DNA of 64,000 nt from Roseibium porphyridii (GTDB lineage: Bacteria; Pseudomonadota; Alphaproteobacteria; Rhizobiales; Stappiaceae). This document shows positions 42,019-52,113 of this stretch, piece by piece. The stretch is from contig NZ_CP120863.1 of NCBI RefSeq assembly GCF_026191725.2, forward strand, positions 5,746,001 to 5,810,000. The letters run 5' to 3'. The notes below the pieces were generated by a model, which did not search any database, had not been told where the DNA came from, and was given only the letters and a program-made list of their open reading frames with translations. Each line of letters starts with the position of its first letter. The stretch's first letter is position 1. The translations under genes and the position numbers were made by a program.

Positions 42019-42540
42019 TCACGCTTCCGGACGCAAACAAAGCTGATAGACACCTGTCAGGTTGCCCAGTGTTTCGTCGTTCGGATGCGTCAGAAATTCG
42101 TCGATGATCTCCCGCAAGGCAAGGTGCATCTGCCGATGCTGTCGCAGACGCCTGTAAGAGGAGCCAAGCTTGTAGATCTGGTCGATTTCTTCACGCGTGA
42201 ACAGATCGAGACCGGCGATGCCAAGAACCACACCGAGATCGGCGTGAGTGCGACGGCAGAGATTATGTGCGACCAGAAATCCGAAAAGACCGGTCACGAA
42301 CCTGTTTTCGAAAGAAAGTTGGTTGAAGTCGCGCCCGACAACAGCCAGCACGACCTTCATGATGACCACGGTCGCCTCGGCCGTAAACTCGGTCGGAGTG
42401 TTGGTGTCTCTGATTTCCAGATCGGTTTCTTCCAACAAGCCGGCAAGGCCGGCACGCAGGCGATCTTCCGTTTCTACGGCCCTCAGTTCGGAAATGAATT
42501 CCGGCTCCGCTGCAGTTCGACTTCCAAACAAACTTAGCAT
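42019..42540 (-). CDS. Conserved helical protein of unknown function
   Basis: Not recognised. 173 residues from the ATG at 42540, which has GGAGGG at normal spacing; an ATG at 42570 lies upstream of that site. No signal peptide or clear membrane helix. The sequence is mostly helical (ELRAVETEDRLRAGLAGLLEE, AEATVVIMKVVLAVVG, FTREEIDQIYKLGSSYRRLRQHRQM). It converges on the outer-membrane protein gene with a 22-nt gap. Confidence 0.65.
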   Translation of the reverse strand: MLSLFGSRTAAEPEFISELRAVETEDRLRAGLAGLLEETDLEIRDTNTPTEFTAEATVVIMKVVLAVVGRDFNQLSFENRFVTGLFGFLVAHNLCRRTHADLGVVLGIAGLDLFTREEIDQIYKLGSSYRRLRQHRQMHLALREIIDEFLTHPNDETLGNLTGVYQLCLRPEA

Positions 42541-42682
42541 ACCAGCGCCCTCCCAAGGGTGAGCCCACATAATAAATTGTAGCGCAAAGTTACCCTACGG
42601 CAAACAAGACAAAGCCTAAGGTTGAATTTTCATTCAATCAGTGATGCGCAACACATTTCGGGCGCTGGGGATGCCCGTTCGT

Positions 42683-43327
42683 TTAAGACCCTGCTTTCGG
42701 TATACCTTTGAAGGCTTCATCCCCCCACACGGCCTTTACTCGCGCATCGCGGCCACAAGCCTTGCGATAGCCTTTGTAGGCCTGCGCGCGCGTGACATAG
42801 CCAAACCTCGTCAGGGTGCGAACGTCACTCTTGTAATAGGCCTGATGGTAATCTTCTGCGGGCCAGAAGACGGCGGCGCCTTCGATCGGCGTCACGACCT
42901 TGCCGCCAAGGATCTTGTTGGCTTTATCGAGTTCCTGTTTAGCTTGTTTCGCCTGAGCATCGTCCAGCGGGTGTATGGCCGTTGAATACCCAAAGCCCCG
43001 ATCGCAGAACTGACCGCCAGCATCTGTCACATCGACTGTGCGCAAAAAGATCGCGACAAGGTCCGCGTAGCTGATTTTGCTTTCGTCAAAATCGACTTTC
43101 ACGACCTCGCGATGACCACCACGTTCATAATTCTTGTAAGTCGGGTTCTGTGTCTTGCCACCGGCATAACCGGACACCACGTCTCGTACACCAGGCAACT
43201 TTTCAAGATCAGATTCAACGCACCAAAAACACCCACCTGCGAAAACGGCTGTTCCAGCCTGTGCAGGCGCATAGTGTGCGGTGCCGAGCATCAAGGCGGC
43301 AAGAATAAGGGGCAGCTTGCGCTTCAT
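42683..43327 (-). CDS. msrA: Exported peptide methionine sulfoxide reductase A
   Basis: Repairs methionine-S-sulfoxide in proteins. From the ATG at 43327 there are 214 residues: a signal peptide (cleavage near AQA-G, about 24) and a full MsrA domain with the active-site GGCFWC (C33, C36), VSGYAGGKTQNPTYKNY, HREVVKVDFDESKISY and FWPAEDYHQAYY. A C-terminal cysteine (KACGRD) may resolve. Most MsrA enzymes are cytoplasmic; this one is predicted periplasmic. The open frame extends upstream to 43504, but without family sequence. Confidence 0.92.
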   Translation of the reverse strand: MKRKLPLILAALMLGTAHYAPAQAGTAVFAGGCFWCVESDLEKLPGVRDVVSGYAGGKTQNPTYKNYERGGHREVVKVDFDESKISYADLVAIFLRTVDVTDAGGQFCDRGFGYSTAIHPLDDAQAKQAKQELDKANKILGGKVVTPIEGAAVFWPAEDYHQAYYKSDVRTLTRFGYVTRAQAYKGYRKACGRDARVKAVWGDEAFKGIPKAGS

Positions 43328-43582
43328 CAGTAATCCTCCATCGGTTACCACAAAGAGGTAACGTAACGCAGGAGAGAGGCAACTCAACTCACATGACCCG
43401 CCCAGCACAAGACCGTGAGTGCCACGTGACGAAGTCGGATGGGTATCAATGGTGTTCAGGTCGCCGTGTTGCCAACGCGATCGACAAAAGGGCCGCAATA
43501 GCAAACGGGCGAGCCATATGGCCCGCCCGGGGTGCCTTTGAAATACCCTTTTCTATCGAGGGCAACGGCGTTTCAACCAGGT
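43328..43582. other. Intergenic region between msrA and creD
   Basis: 255 bases with no credible gene; it contains the msrA leader (TGAGGATT just before the ATG) and the weak hairpin after creD listed separately. The small open frames here are shadows without a Shine-Dalgarno sequence. Confidence 0.5.
43506..43527 (-). terminator. Weak terminator-like hairpin upstream of msrA, downstream side of creD
   Basis: On the minus strand a 9-bp G+C-rich stem (43519-43527 with 43506-43514, one G-U pair) with a 4-nt loop is followed only by GTTTGC. It lies 56 nt past the creD-like stop codon. Confidence 0.4.
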
Positions 43583-45001
43583 CTATGTTTGCTGTCCCGA
43601 CCAATCGATACGTTGCGTCACGAACATCGTCACTGCCAGTGCAACGAACGCGATGACGGATCCGATCAGCAAAGCGTAGTCCTGCTCGCGCATGAGTGCG
43701 TACAAGACAGCGAAAATGCTCGCCAAAACCAGGAACATTACCATGCCGGCAACCTTGCTGCGCAGTGATGTGCCAACATAGGCAGCATTCAAGAAAGTCG
43801 CCGCCAGTGCCGCTATCAGATAGGCCAGCGCGTAGCCGACATGTTCCGCGAAGGCGAGCAGCATCACATAGAAGATGATCAAAGCCAGTCCGACCAGGCC
43901 ATACTGGATCCAATGGAAGTGCCATCCGGACCGCATCTCGAGCACAAATACCGCCAGAAAAGTCAAGCTGATGAAACCGATGGCATATTTGAGCGATCTG
44001 GAAATCGTCTGATAAAAATCAACAGGTTCAACGAATTTCACACCCAGCATCTTGTCCTGAAGGGGCACCGAATTGGTAGTCAGAACTTTCGGAATGCCGC
44101 GAGCCAGATAGGGGATGGTCCAATTTGCATCAAATCCATTTTCAGAGATCTCACGTGTTTCGGGCAGGAATGCCCCCGTGAACCCAGGATGGGGCCAGTC
44201 TGACTTGAGAGCTACCTTGGTGGTTTGCCCGGCAGGCGCAACATAAATTGCCCTGGAGCCATTCAATTGCAACGGAATGTCGAAGGTAAACCCGTCTCGC
44301 CAAGTAGCGTGCGGAATGGCAACATTGATGCCTGACGGGTTTTGAGCACGGCCCGCCCGGTATTGCGGGTTCATCGCGAGCGAGCCCAGGCCCGGCTCGA
44401 ATGGCAAAGACTGCACTCCATTCAGCTTCAGGCTGACTTCGCTTTTCAGCGCCCGGACATCGCCGATACCGATGGTTAGAACGGCCTGGTTGTAGGCAAC
44501 GTTTATTGTCCCCCCATGCATGGCGCGGAACATATTGGTGGGACGCGCTGCAAAGCGACCACGCAACTGCAAACTCCCATGATAAACCGGCAGTGAATAG
44601 ATCGACTTTTTGCGGTCCTCGACTCCAATGTCACCGCCAATCTCCAATACTTCTGGAAACAGGACAGCCGCGCGCTGCACAACCTTGGTTACGCTCTTGT
44701 CGTCAATCTCTTGCTGGTAAGTCTCGGTGTAGGGAACAACCAGATAAGGGCCGTTCACTTCCTGCGTACCACCCCAGGATTTTGCAATATCACGCGCGAC
44801 CTCTTGCGCCCGATCGGCGCGCTCTTCAACGAGTACCCAGACAAAGACACTGGGTACCAAAAGCACCATCGTTACGAAGCCAATCAAAACAAATTTGACG
44901 GCAGGTGAGTTTAGAAATGATTTGGATTTGCCAAGACCGCCGTTTGAATGCGGCCTGGGACTATTCGCAGGTTCTGAATTGGTTGTGTCTGAACTATTCA
45001 T
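43583..45001 (-). CDS. creD: Inner-membrane CreD-like protein
   Basis: 472 residues from the ATG at 45001. One N-terminal membrane helix (VKFVLIGFVTMVLLVPSVFVWV) is followed by a large periplasmic domain with the family blocks GPYLVVPYTETY, VYHGSLQLRGRF and NGVQSLPFEPGLGSLAMNPQ, and a C-terminal set of about five helices (IGFISLTFLAVFVLEM, WIQYGLVGLALIIFYVMLLAFAEHVGYALAY). CreD/inner membrane protein family; in enterics it affects envelope integrity and colicin tolerance. No creBC two-component genes lie nearby. Confidence 0.88.
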   Translation of the reverse strand: MNSSDTTNSEPANSPRPHSNGGLGKSKSFLNSPAVKFVLIGFVTMVLLVPSVFVWVLVEERADRAQEVARDIAKSWGGTQEVNGPYLVVPYTETYQQEIDDKSVTKVVQRAAVLFPEVLEIGGDIGVEDRKKSIYSLPVYHGSLQLRGRFAARPTNMFRAMHGGTINVAYNQAVLTIGIGDVRALKSEVSLKLNGVQSLPFEPGLGSLAMNPQYRAGRAQNPSGINVAIPHATWRDGFTFDIPLQLNGSRAIYVAPAGQTTKVALKSDWPHPGFTGAFLPETREISENGFDANWTIPYLARGIPKVLTTNSVPLQDKMLGVKFVEPVDFYQTISRSLKYAIGFISLTFLAVFVLEMRSGWHFHWIQYGLVGLALIIFYVMLLAFAEHVGYALAYLIAALAATFLNAAYVGTSLRSKVAGMVMFLVLASIFAVLYALMREQDYALLIGSVIAFVALAVTMFVTQRIDWSGQQT

Positions 45002-45277
45002 ACTATCGGAAACCCTCTGCAAGGCGGCGCCCGACCAGATCGGATGCCTTATCAACGCAAACAGGTTTCCATCCAATCCGGGGAAAGGTTGGACGCATTC
45101 AATGAGGTTTTTCGCATTGATTTTGCAGAAAGCGTGCAGCGTTCCACAAAGTCCGATCGGCTCCTGTGATACTCAAAACCACACGCAACAGGTTCGGTAG
45201 GGCCCTTCAGATGCACTTGCGCCGGATCTTCGCCGCACTTATGTCGAAGCAGTCGTTCACAAGATTTTGCAGGTCCC

Positions 45278-45970
45278 ATGTTCCAAGCCGCTTCCAGAGC
45301 AATGTCTCAGGTTTTTGAACCTCCGTTTCGCTCAATTTTCTGGAAAATGCTCGGGTTTACACTTGGGGTCCTGCTGGTTGTCTGGATCACACTCCAGGGT
45401 CTGGTCGTCAACTTTGTCGAGTTGCCCTACGGATGGATGGACACAGCGCTTTCGATCCTGACCGGCATTGGCGCAATCTTCGCGCTTGGCTTTCTGATTG
45501 CGCCGATCTCGGCACTCTTTGCGGGCCTCTTTCAAGATGACATTGCCGACATTGTCGAGGCGCACGATTACCCTGGTGACCGTCCGGGCCGTGCACTGCC
45601 ATTTGCACAATCAATCGGCCAGACCATCAAATTCACTGGCGTGGTCATTCTGGGGAACATATTTGCACTGCTTCTGCTGCTGGTTCCCGGCATCAATCTG
45701 ATCGCGTTTTTCCTGGTGAACGGCTATCTGCTGGGACGGGAATTCTTCGAATTTGCAGCAATGCGCTTCATGCCTCCAGCCGAAGCAAAAGCATTCAGGA
45801 AAGCGCGGAGCGGAACCGTGTTCCTTGGTGGTCTGGTCATTGCCGGATTGTTGGCGGTGCCGATCCTAAACCTGGTGACGCCGATTTTTGCCACGATTTT
45901 CATGCTGCATCTCTTCAAGATGCTCGCAGCAAAGCAACCAGGTTACTCCAGTATCGATCAAACGAACTAA
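45278..45970 (+). CDS. EI24/CysZ-like membrane protein
   Basis: 230 residues with four or more hydrophobic helices. The family pattern is visible: WKMLGFTLGVLLVVWITLQ, FLIAPISALFAGLFQDDIADIVE, VILGNIFALLLLLVPGINLIAFFLVNGYLLGREFFEFAAMRF. CysZ members import sulfate for cysteine synthesis, but the wider EI24 family is less defined and no cys genes are adjacent. The ATG at 45278 has AGG close by; M9 (45302) is an alternative. Divergent from the creD-like gene. Confidence 0.82.
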   Translation: MFQAASRAMSQVFEPPFRSIFWKMLGFTLGVLLVVWITLQGLVVNFVELPYGWMDTALSILTGIGAIFALGFLIAPISALFAGLFQDDIADIVEAHDYPGDRPGRALPFAQSIGQTIKFTGVVILGNIFALLLLLVPGINLIAFFLVNGYLLGREFFEFAAMRFMPPAEAKAFRKARSGTVFLGGLVIAGLLAVPILNLVTPIFATIFMLHLFKMLAAKQPGYSSIDQTN

Positions 45971-46184
45971 CTGCTCTTTCCGAATGGTTACGCTGCCTCA
46001 ATACTGATGGGCCTGCGATTTCTGGCGTGCTTTTTTGTCAGGCTTTTTGCTCACGGAATTTCTGTTCATCCGGCCGCGAACCTCTCCTTGTCTGAGTTTC
46101 CGGCAATTTTGACGGTTCCTCTCCGCAAACGCTTGCATCCGGCTCGCCAATCTGAAGAACTGCCTCTTCAAGCGGAAGGCAGAT

Positions 46185-47105
46185 ATGCAAAATCTTTTGA
46201 CAGACATCGCGACAGCAGCAGCTTCCAACCCCGACAAGGGCAGCGTGGCAACCTATATTCCCGAACTTGCGGACATCGATCCCAAGCAATTTGGAATTAG
46301 CGTCGCGCTGGCAAACGGGGACGTGTTCTGTGCAGGCGATGCTGACACGCCCTTTTCGATTCAGTCCGTGTCCAAGGTTTTTGCACTGGCCCTTGCGCTT
46401 GGGCACGTCGGCGATCAGTTGTGGAACCGGGTTGGCCGCGAACCCTCCGGCCTGTCGTTCGATTCAATCTTGCTGCTCGAGCGGGAGGACGGAATTCCGC
46501 GCAATCCGTTTATCAATGCCGGAGCCCTGGTGACGACAGACACCTACCTGTCCGGATCGTCACCACGCGAAGCACTGGCCGCACTCTTGAGATTTATGCG
46601 CGCAGCTGCCGACGACGACAGCATCCACATCAATGAGGATGTCGCCAAATCGGAAATTGCGACAGGGCATCGAAACTTTTCGCTGGCCCACTATCTTGCG
46701 TCCCATGGCAACATGCGCAATCCCGTCGACAAGGTTCTCGGCACCTATTGCCATCAATGCGCGGTGGAAATGAGCTGCCGCCAACTGGCGCTCGCTGGAC
46801 GTTTCCTGGTCGATTCTCCCGCCATGCCGACACTTGTCTCTTTCGAACGTCGCCGGCGAATCAATGCACTCATGATGACTTGCGGCCACTATGACGGCTC
46901 CGGCGACTTTGCCTTTCGAGTTGGAATGCCCGGCAAGAGTGGTGTCGGAGGCGGCATTCTGGTCATTTCTCCAGGGCGTGCAGCAATTGCCGTTTGGTCA
47001 CCCGGGCTGAACCGCTATGGCAATTCCAAACTGGGTACGGAAGCCATGGAATCCTTTGCGCACAGCACGGGTTGGTCCGTTTTCGGAGTGCCCCATCCGG
47101 GCTGA
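46185..47105 (+). CDS. glsA: Glutaminase A
   Basis: Hydrolyses L-glutamine to glutamate and ammonia in the cytoplasm. The 306 residues have the beta-lactamase-like active site SVSK (S61, K64), [23 protein letters not shown] and the C-terminal [23 protein letters not shown] block. GGAAGG lies at good spacing from the ATG. It stands alone upstream of the sdh operon. Confidence 0.95.
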   Translation: MQNLLTDIATAAASNPDKGSVATYIPELADIDPKQFGISVALANGDVFCAGDADTPFSIQSVSKVFALALALGHVGDQLWNRVGREPSGLSFDSILLLEREDGIPRNPFINAGALVTTDTYLSGSSPREALAALLRFMRAAADDDSIHINEDVAKSEIATGHRNFSLAHYLASHGNMRNPVDKVLGTYCHQCAVEMSCRQLALAGRFLVDSPAMPTLVSFERRRRINALMMTCGHYDGSGDFAFRVGMPGKSGVGGGILVISPGRAAIAVWSPGLNRYGNSKLGTEAMESFAHSTGWSVFGVPHPG

Positions 47106-47264
47106 GTATTCCACCTGATTGCGGTGACGCATTTAAACGACACAAACCGACATCGCACAAAAGATCCGGTTCCCGCCTGATCTCTTTCGTCGGTCACTTT
47201 TTGTCACCGTGTGAATTAAAACGATTCAGAAGTAGTCTCGGCTCGTTTTGGCCTTTAGGATATT

Positions 47265-47292
47265 TTGACGTTTGAAGGCGTTGGCGCTAGAA
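47265..47292 (+). promoter_or_regulatory. Candidate sdhC promoter
   Basis: TTGACG (47265-47270), a 16-nt spacer and CTAGAA (47287-47292), about 177 nt upstream of sdhC. Partial consensus match. Confidence 0.4.
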
Positions 47293-47318
47293 CCCCTCTA
47301 GACAACGCTTTGATTTGC

Positions 47319-47338
47319 TTACGTTTGCGTAAACGTAA
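47319..47338. promoter_or_regulatory. 20-bp palindrome upstream of sdhC
   Basis: TTACGTTT-GCGT-AAACGTAA, arms perfect. It sits 27 nt downstream of the candidate -10 box, a position from which a bound regulator would block elongation or initiation. The protein that binds it is not known. Confidence 0.6.
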
Positions 47339-47468
47339 ACTTGAGTGAAATGAGCTAAGGATGTCACGTTTGCCTGCGTCGCTCAGTTGCCAATGCGATG
47401 CGTATCCAAAAGGCCGATGACGCATTCTTAGCTCATGTCGCTCTTGCGTCGTACGGGAGAGGAATTCC

Positions 47469-47867
47469 ATGTCGAACGCCGATCTGCGGGGCAACCGCCC
47501 GCTATCGCCCCATCTTCAGATTTATAAGCCTATTCTGACGATGGTCATGTCCATACTGCATCGTATCACCGGTGCAGCACTCTATTTCGGCACCATCCTT
47601 CTGGCATGGTGGCTCATTGCTGCAGCAGCCGGGCCGACCTATTTCGATTTCGTCAACGAGATTTACGGCTCAATCCTTGGCCGCCTGATCCTGTTCGGTT
47701 TCACCTGGGCGCTGGTTCATCACATGCTCGGTGGCCTTCGGCACTTTGTGTGGGATATGGGCGCTGGCTTTGGCAAGGACGCCCGTGAATGGCTCGCCAA
47801 GGCGACCATAGTTGGCTCTGTCTCGCTCACGCTGATCCTTTGGATCATCGGCTACATCGTTCGATAA
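47469..47867 (+). CDS. sdhC: Succinate dehydrogenase cytochrome b556 subunit
   Basis: Membrane anchor of complex II that ligates haem b and helps form the ubiquinone site. 132 residues, three membrane helices. Family marks: [32 protein letters not shown] and [17 protein letters not shown] with the haem-ligand histidine. GAGAGGA precedes the ATG. First gene of sdhCDA-fkbM-sdhB. Confidence 0.95.
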   Translation: MSNADLRGNRPLSPHLQIYKPILTMVMSILHRITGAALYFGTILLAWWLIAAAAGPTYFDFVNEIYGSILGRLILFGFTWALVHHMLGGLRHFVWDMGAGFGKDAREWLAKATIVGSVSLTLILWIIGYIVR

Positions 47868-47878
47868 AGGAGAGCGTC

Positions 47879-48262
47879 ATGACAGATATGCGCACACCCT
47901 TGAACAAGGTTCGCGGACTCGGATCGGCAAAGGAAGGCACAGACCATTTCTGGAAGCAGCGCCTGACAGCTGTCGCCAACGTGTTTCTGATTTCATTCTT
48001 TGTGATCCTGGTGATTTCGATGCAGGGTGCAAGCCACGGCGATGTGATCGAAACGCTCAAGAACCCGCTTGTATCCATTATCCTCCTCCTGGTGATCCTA
48101 TCCGGCGTCTATCACATGAAACTCGGTATGCAGGTCATCATCGAGGACTATGTGCATGGCGAAGGCGTCAAGTTCCTGGCGCTTATGGCAAACATCTTCT
48201 TTTGCGCCTTTATCGGCTTCGGCTGCATTTTTGCAGTTCTTAAAATTGGCTTTGGAGGCTGA
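47879..48262 (+). CDS. sdhD: Succinate dehydrogenase membrane anchor subunit
   Basis: Second anchor of complex II, 127 residues and three helices. N-terminal [20 protein letters not shown] and the [21 protein letters not shown] segment are typical of the alphaproteobacterial SdhD. The ATG at 47879 lies 11 nt after sdhC, with AAGGAGAG directly upstream; the longer open frame starts inside sdhC and is rejected. Confidence 0.94.
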   Translation: MTDMRTPLNKVRGLGSAKEGTDHFWKQRLTAVANVFLISFFVILVISMQGASHGDVIETLKNPLVSIILLLVILSGVYHMKLGMQVIIEDYVHGEGVKFLALMANIFFCAFIGFGCIFAVLKIGFGG

Positions 48263-48267
48263 CCCGA

Positions 48268-50094
48268 ATGGCCAACACGTATGAATTTATCGACCACAAA
48301 TATGATGTGGTCGTTGTTGGTGCCGGTGGCGCAGGCCTGCGCGCAACTCTCGGCATGGCTGAACAGGGACTTCGCACCGCCTGTATCACCAAGGTTTTCC
48401 CAACACGCTCGCATACCGTTGCCGCACAGGGCGGCATCGCCGCGTCATTGACAAACATGACGCCGGACTGCTGGGAATGGCATATGTATGACACGGTCAA
48501 GGGTTCGGACTGGCTCGGGGACACCGATGCCATGGAGTACCTTGCCCGTGAAGCGCCCAAGGCGGTCTATGAACTTGAGCACTACGGCGTGCCATTCTCG
48601 CGAACCGAAGATGGGCGTATCTACCAGCGCCCGTTTGGCGGGCACATGCAGAATTACGGTGAAGGCCCTCCCGTGCAGCGCACCTGTGCGGCTGCCGACC
48701 GGACCGGCCATGCCATCCTGCACACGCTTTACGGCCAGTCTCTGCGCAACAACGCCGAGTTCTACATCGAGTATTTCGCGCTTGACCTAATCATGTCCGA
48801 GGACGGTGTTTGCCAGGGTGTGATCGCATGGAACCTCGACGACGGCACCATGCACCGCTTCTCAGCCAAGATGGTCGTGCTAGCGACCGGCGGCTACGGA
48901 CGCGCTTATTTCTCAGCAACGTCTGCCCATACATGCACCGGCGACGGCGGCGGCATGGTGGCACGCGCGGGACTGCCGCTTCAGGATATGGAATTTGTGC
49001 AGTTCCACCCGACAGGGATCTACGGGTCCGGTTGCCTGATCACGGAAGGCGCCCGCGGTGAAGGCGGTTATCTCGTAAACTCCGAAGGTGAGCGCTTCAT
49101 GGAGCGATATGCGCCTTCGGCCAAGGACTTGGCGTCGCGCGACGTTGTTTCACGCTGCATGACGATGGAGATCCGTGAAGGCCGCGGTGTTGGCAAGGAC
49201 AACGATCACATCTTCCTGCATCTGGATCATCTGGATCCGGCGTTGCTGGCTGAACGTTTGCCGGGCATTTCGGAATCCGCGCGCATCTTTGCCGGTGTCG
49301 ATGTCACCAAGGACCCGATCCCGGTCTTGCCAACCGTTCACTACAACATGGGTGGCATCCCGACCAATTATTGGGGTGAAGTTCTGAACGCGGATGGCGA
49401 CAATCCGAACCGTATTCAGCAAGGTCTCATGGCTGTGGGAGAAGCAGGCTGCGCATCGGTTCACGGCGCCAACCGGCTTGGGTCCAACTCGCTTATCGAC
49501 CTTGTGGTGTTCGGCCGTGCGGCTGCGATCAAGGCAGGTGAAGTCGTTGATCCGAAAGAAGCCGTTCCGACCCCGAGCGAAGCATCCTGCGACAAGATCA
49601 TGGATCGTTTCGACACGCTACGGAACGCCAACGGGTCTATTGCTACGGCCGATCTTCGCGACAAGATGCAGCGTGCCATGCAGGAAGACGCTGCCGTCTT
49701 CCGGACGCAGGAAAGTCTTGAAGCCGGGTGCACTCGCCTGAGCGAGATCTGGGGCGAAATGAAAGACCTGAAAGTCACCGACCGGTCTTTGATCTGGAAC
49801 TCCGATCTGGTGGAGACGCTGGAACTGGAAAATCTGATGGCCAACGCCATCACCACGGTCTATGGCGCGGAAGCCCGCAAGGAAAGCCGTGGTGCGCATG
49901 CGCGCGAGGACTTCAAGGACGGTCCTTTCTCCGGACGGAACGACGAAGAATGGCGCAAACACACCCTGGCATGGGTCAATGACGCGGGCGAGGTCAAACT
50001 GGACTACCGCCCTGTGGTTCTGGACCCGCTGACCACGCATGACGAAGGCGGGATCGACCCGAAGAAGATCGCGCCAAAGGCGCGCGTCTACTAA
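48268..50094 (+). CDS. sdhA: Succinate dehydrogenase flavoprotein subunit
   Basis: Catalytic FAD subunit that oxidises succinate to fumarate. The 608 residues include the dinucleotide loop [11 protein letters not shown], the FAD-linking histidine ([11 protein letters not shown]49), [25 protein letters not shown], the substrate arginine/histidine blocks ([13 protein letters not shown]) and the C-terminal DYRPV segment. It begins 5 nt after sdhD. Confidence 0.97.
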   Translation: MANTYEFIDHKYDVVVVGAGGAGLRATLGMAEQGLRTACITKVFPTRSHTVAAQGGIAASLTNMTPDCWEWHMYDTVKGSDWLGDTDAMEYLAREAPKAVYELEHYGVPFSRTEDGRIYQRPFGGHMQNYGEGPPVQRTCAAADRTGHAILHTLYGQSLRNNAEFYIEYFALDLIMSEDGVCQGVIAWNLDDGTMHRFSAKMVVLATGGYGRAYFSATSAHTCTGDGGGMVARAGLPLQDMEFVQFHPTGIYGSGCLITEGARGEGGYLVNSEGERFMERYAPSAKDLASRDVVSRCMTMEIREGRGVGKDNDHIFLHLDHLDPALLAERLPGISESARIFAGVDVTKDPIPVLPTVHYNMGGIPTNYWGEVLNADGDNPNRIQQGLMAVGEAGCASVHGANRLGSNSLIDLVVFGRAAAIKAGEVVDPKEAVPTPSEASCDKIMDRFDTLRNANGSIATADLRDKMQRAMQEDAAVFRTQESLEAGCTRLSEIWGEMKDLKVTDRSLIWNSDLVETLELENLMANAITTVYGAEARKESRGAHAREDFKDGPFSGRNDEEWRKHTLAWVNDAGEVKLDYRPVVLDPLTTHDEGGIDPKKIAPKARVY

Positions 50095-50106
50095 GGAAGC
50101 AGCACG

Positions 50107-50958
50107 TTGAGCGAGGCGGCAACTCTCCTGGACACAAGCAGTCCGTTCGGCACCTACAGGGCCGAGCGGCTGGTTCGTGCCGCCTGGCGTCTGGCCGACC
50201 GGCACGACCTGTCCCGGGGATTGCGCAAGCGTATTCGCGCCTTGGTCGCAAGGGTTTTCAAAGGACCTTATGACCTGGAGGCTGACGGCCTGAAATTCCG
50301 GATCTATCCGGGTGAGAACTACGACGACCGTAAGATACTGGCCAAGGGGCGGTTGCCCGAACGCGAAGAACACAAGCTGATCGAACCGTTGCTTGGACCC
50401 GGCAAAACATTCGTCGACGTTGGAGCAAATATCGGTTCCTACGCGATTTTTGCCGCTCGTCATGGATCCAAGGTTGTCGCGATAGAAGCCAACCCTCAAA
50501 CGGCTTCCAAGCTCAGCTTCAATGTCTTCGCCAATGCTCTGGACGGTATCACGGTAATCAATTCAGCTGTCGGTCCGCGCGAAGACACGTTGCCGCTTTG
50601 GCATGAACCCAGCAATTGCGGGTTCGCCACCTTTGTGAAGGATTTGACCAGCGGCGAATGGGCTGGTGACTGGTCAAAGACCTTCGTCAAGGTCAGGCCG
50701 TTGACCGCTATCGCGGACGACCAGGGACTTGAGAGAATCGACCTCCTGAAAGTGGATGTTGAAGGGTTCGAAGACCGGGTGGTGCTCCCCTTCCTGAGGC
50801 ACGCGGACAAGCCACTCTGGCCCCGCGTGATCCTGCTTGAAACGAATTGCCGGCCTTATTGGACCGAGGACTGTCTGAGCGAATTGGCAGACCGAGGGTA
50901 CGAGATCACCGGCCAGACGAATGACAACATGGTCCTTGAGCTTAAAGAAGAAGCTTGA
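50107..50958 (+). CDS. FkbM family SAM-dependent methyltransferase within the sdh operon
   Basis: 283 residues. The Rossmann SAM site is TFVDVGANIGSYAIFAARHG (glycine loop about 104-111) followed by the acidic residue of VVAIEANP (E127); DLLKVDVEGFEDRVVLPFL is the FkbM hallmark. FkbM enzymes O-methylate sugars or polyketides, and the target here is unknown. It starts with TTG 12 nt after the sdhA stop, preceded by AAGGAAG, and ends 50 nt before sdhB in the same direction, so it is co-transcribed with complex II. Codon use looks like the neighbours'. Confidence 0.88.
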   Translation: MSEAATLLDTSSPFGTYRAERLVRAAWRLADRHDLSRGLRKRIRALVARVFKGPYDLEADGLKFRIYPGENYDDRKILAKGRLPEREEHKLIEPLLGPGKTFVDVGANIGSYAIFAARHGSKVVAIEANPQTASKLSFNVFANALDGITVINSAVGPREDTLPLWHEPSNCGFATFVKDLTSGEWAGDWSKTFVKVRPLTAIADDQGLERIDLLKVDVEGFEDRVVLPFLRHADKPLWPRVILLETNCRPYWTEDCLSELADRGYEITGQTNDNMVLELKEEA

Positions 50959-51008
50959 AGACACTCAGGCCCAGGACGCGAACCGGGCCCAACGCGGAGC
51001 AGTAACAA

Positions 51009-51791
51009 ATGGTTCAGCTGACGCTTCCTCGGAACTCTCAGGTGACGGAAGGCAAGGTGTGGGACAAGCCGGAGGGGGCGACCAACCTGCGTGAATACCG
51101 CATCTATCGTTGGAATCCGGATGATGGACGCAACCCGCGTGTCGACACGTATTTTGTCGACGCGGACAATTGCGGGCCGATGGTTCTGGACGGACTTATC
51201 TATATCAAGAACAAGATCGACCCGACGCTGACATTCCGACGCTCCTGCCGTGAAGGCATCTGTGGTTCCTGCGCGATGAATATCGATGGCACCAACACCT
51301 TGGCCTGCACCAAGGGTACAGATGAAATTGCCGGAGATGTGGTCAAGATCTACCCGCTTCCACATATGGCAGTGGTCAAGGACCTGGTGCCGGACCTGAC
51401 ACGTTTCTATGCCCAGCACCGATCCATTGAACCCTGGCTGCAGACCGTTTCGCCAGCACCTGAAAAGGAATGGCGCCAATCCCATGAGGACCGCGTCAAG
51501 CTGGACGGCCTTTATGAGTGCATTCTGTGTGCTTGTTGCTCCACGTCGTGCCCGAGCTATTGGTGGAACGGTGACCGGTATCTCGGCCCGGCCATTCTGC
51601 TTCAGGCCTATCGCTGGCTGATTGACAGCCGCGATGAAGCAACAGGCGAGCGGCTCGACAATCTGGAAGACCCGTTCCGACTGTACCGTTGCCACACGAT
51701 CATGAACTGCTCCCAAGCCTGCCCGAAAGGCTTGAACCCGGCAAAGGCAATCGCCGAAATCAAGAAAATGATGGTGGAACGGCGGGTCTGA
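51009..51791 (+). CDS. sdhB: Succinate dehydrogenase iron-sulfur subunit
   Basis: Carries electrons from FAD to ubiquinone through three Fe-S clusters. The 260 residues have the [2Fe-2S] cysteines ([14 protein letters not shown]...LAC), the [4Fe-4S] set ([16 protein letters not shown]) and the [3Fe-4S] set ([17 protein letters not shown]). Length and motifs are normal. Last gene of the operon, followed by a terminator. Confidence 0.97.
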   Translation: MVQLTLPRNSQVTEGKVWDKPEGATNLREYRIYRWNPDDGRNPRVDTYFVDADNCGPMVLDGLIYIKNKIDPTLTFRRSCREGICGSCAMNIDGTNTLACTKGTDEIAGDVVKIYPLPHMAVVKDLVPDLTRFYAQHRSIEPWLQTVSPAPEKEWRQSHEDRVKLDGLYECILCACCSTSCPSYWWNGDRYLGPAILLQAYRWLIDSRDEATGERLDNLEDPFRLYRCHTIMNCSQACPKGLNPAKAIAEIKKMMVERRV

Positions 51792-51814
51792 CCTTAGCTG
51801 ACTACCTGAACTTT

Positions 51815-51842
51815 AAAGGCCGTCCAATGGACGGCCTTTTTG
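51815..51842 (+). terminator. Terminator of the sdh operon
   Basis: Perfect 11-bp stem (51815-51825 with 51829-51839) and a 3-nt loop, ending in a run of five T, 23 nt after the sdhB stop. Confidence 0.92.
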
Positions 51843-52113
51843 TTTGCGGACCACCGATGTTGTGTTGCGTCCTGCTCCGGTGAGCGAAAACCGCATTAGG
51901 GCGTTGATACGTTCCCATCGGAGCAATATTCAAGCCTTTATTCGATGAAGCTGTGATTGCAGTCACAGCAAAATTAGTCGTGTGCCGTGATAGTTAGTCA
52001 CTGCTTAGAAAAACGTCAAAATACTTATAATTCAGATAGTTACGCCAGCCTCGTCAAAGCAGACACTTGATGTGGGCCAAATTGTTCCAGCAAACCACTC
52101 AAGGCTGAAACCC
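51843..52113. other. Intergenic region between sdhB and the orphan pair
   Basis: 271 bases; no credible gene. The first 15 bases are the tail of the sdh terminator. 51940-52050 is A+T-richer and should contain the promoter of the orphan gene, but no confident -35/-10 pair was found. No direct repeats that would mark an insertion site were noticed. Confidence 0.5.

Larger units (their letters stand above)
47106..47468. other. Leader region of the sdh operon
   Basis: 363 bases without a credible gene. It contains the candidate sdh promoter and a 20-bp palindrome (separate entries). The first 150 bases show nothing beyond unremarkable sequence; no clear glsA terminator was found. Confidence 0.6.
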
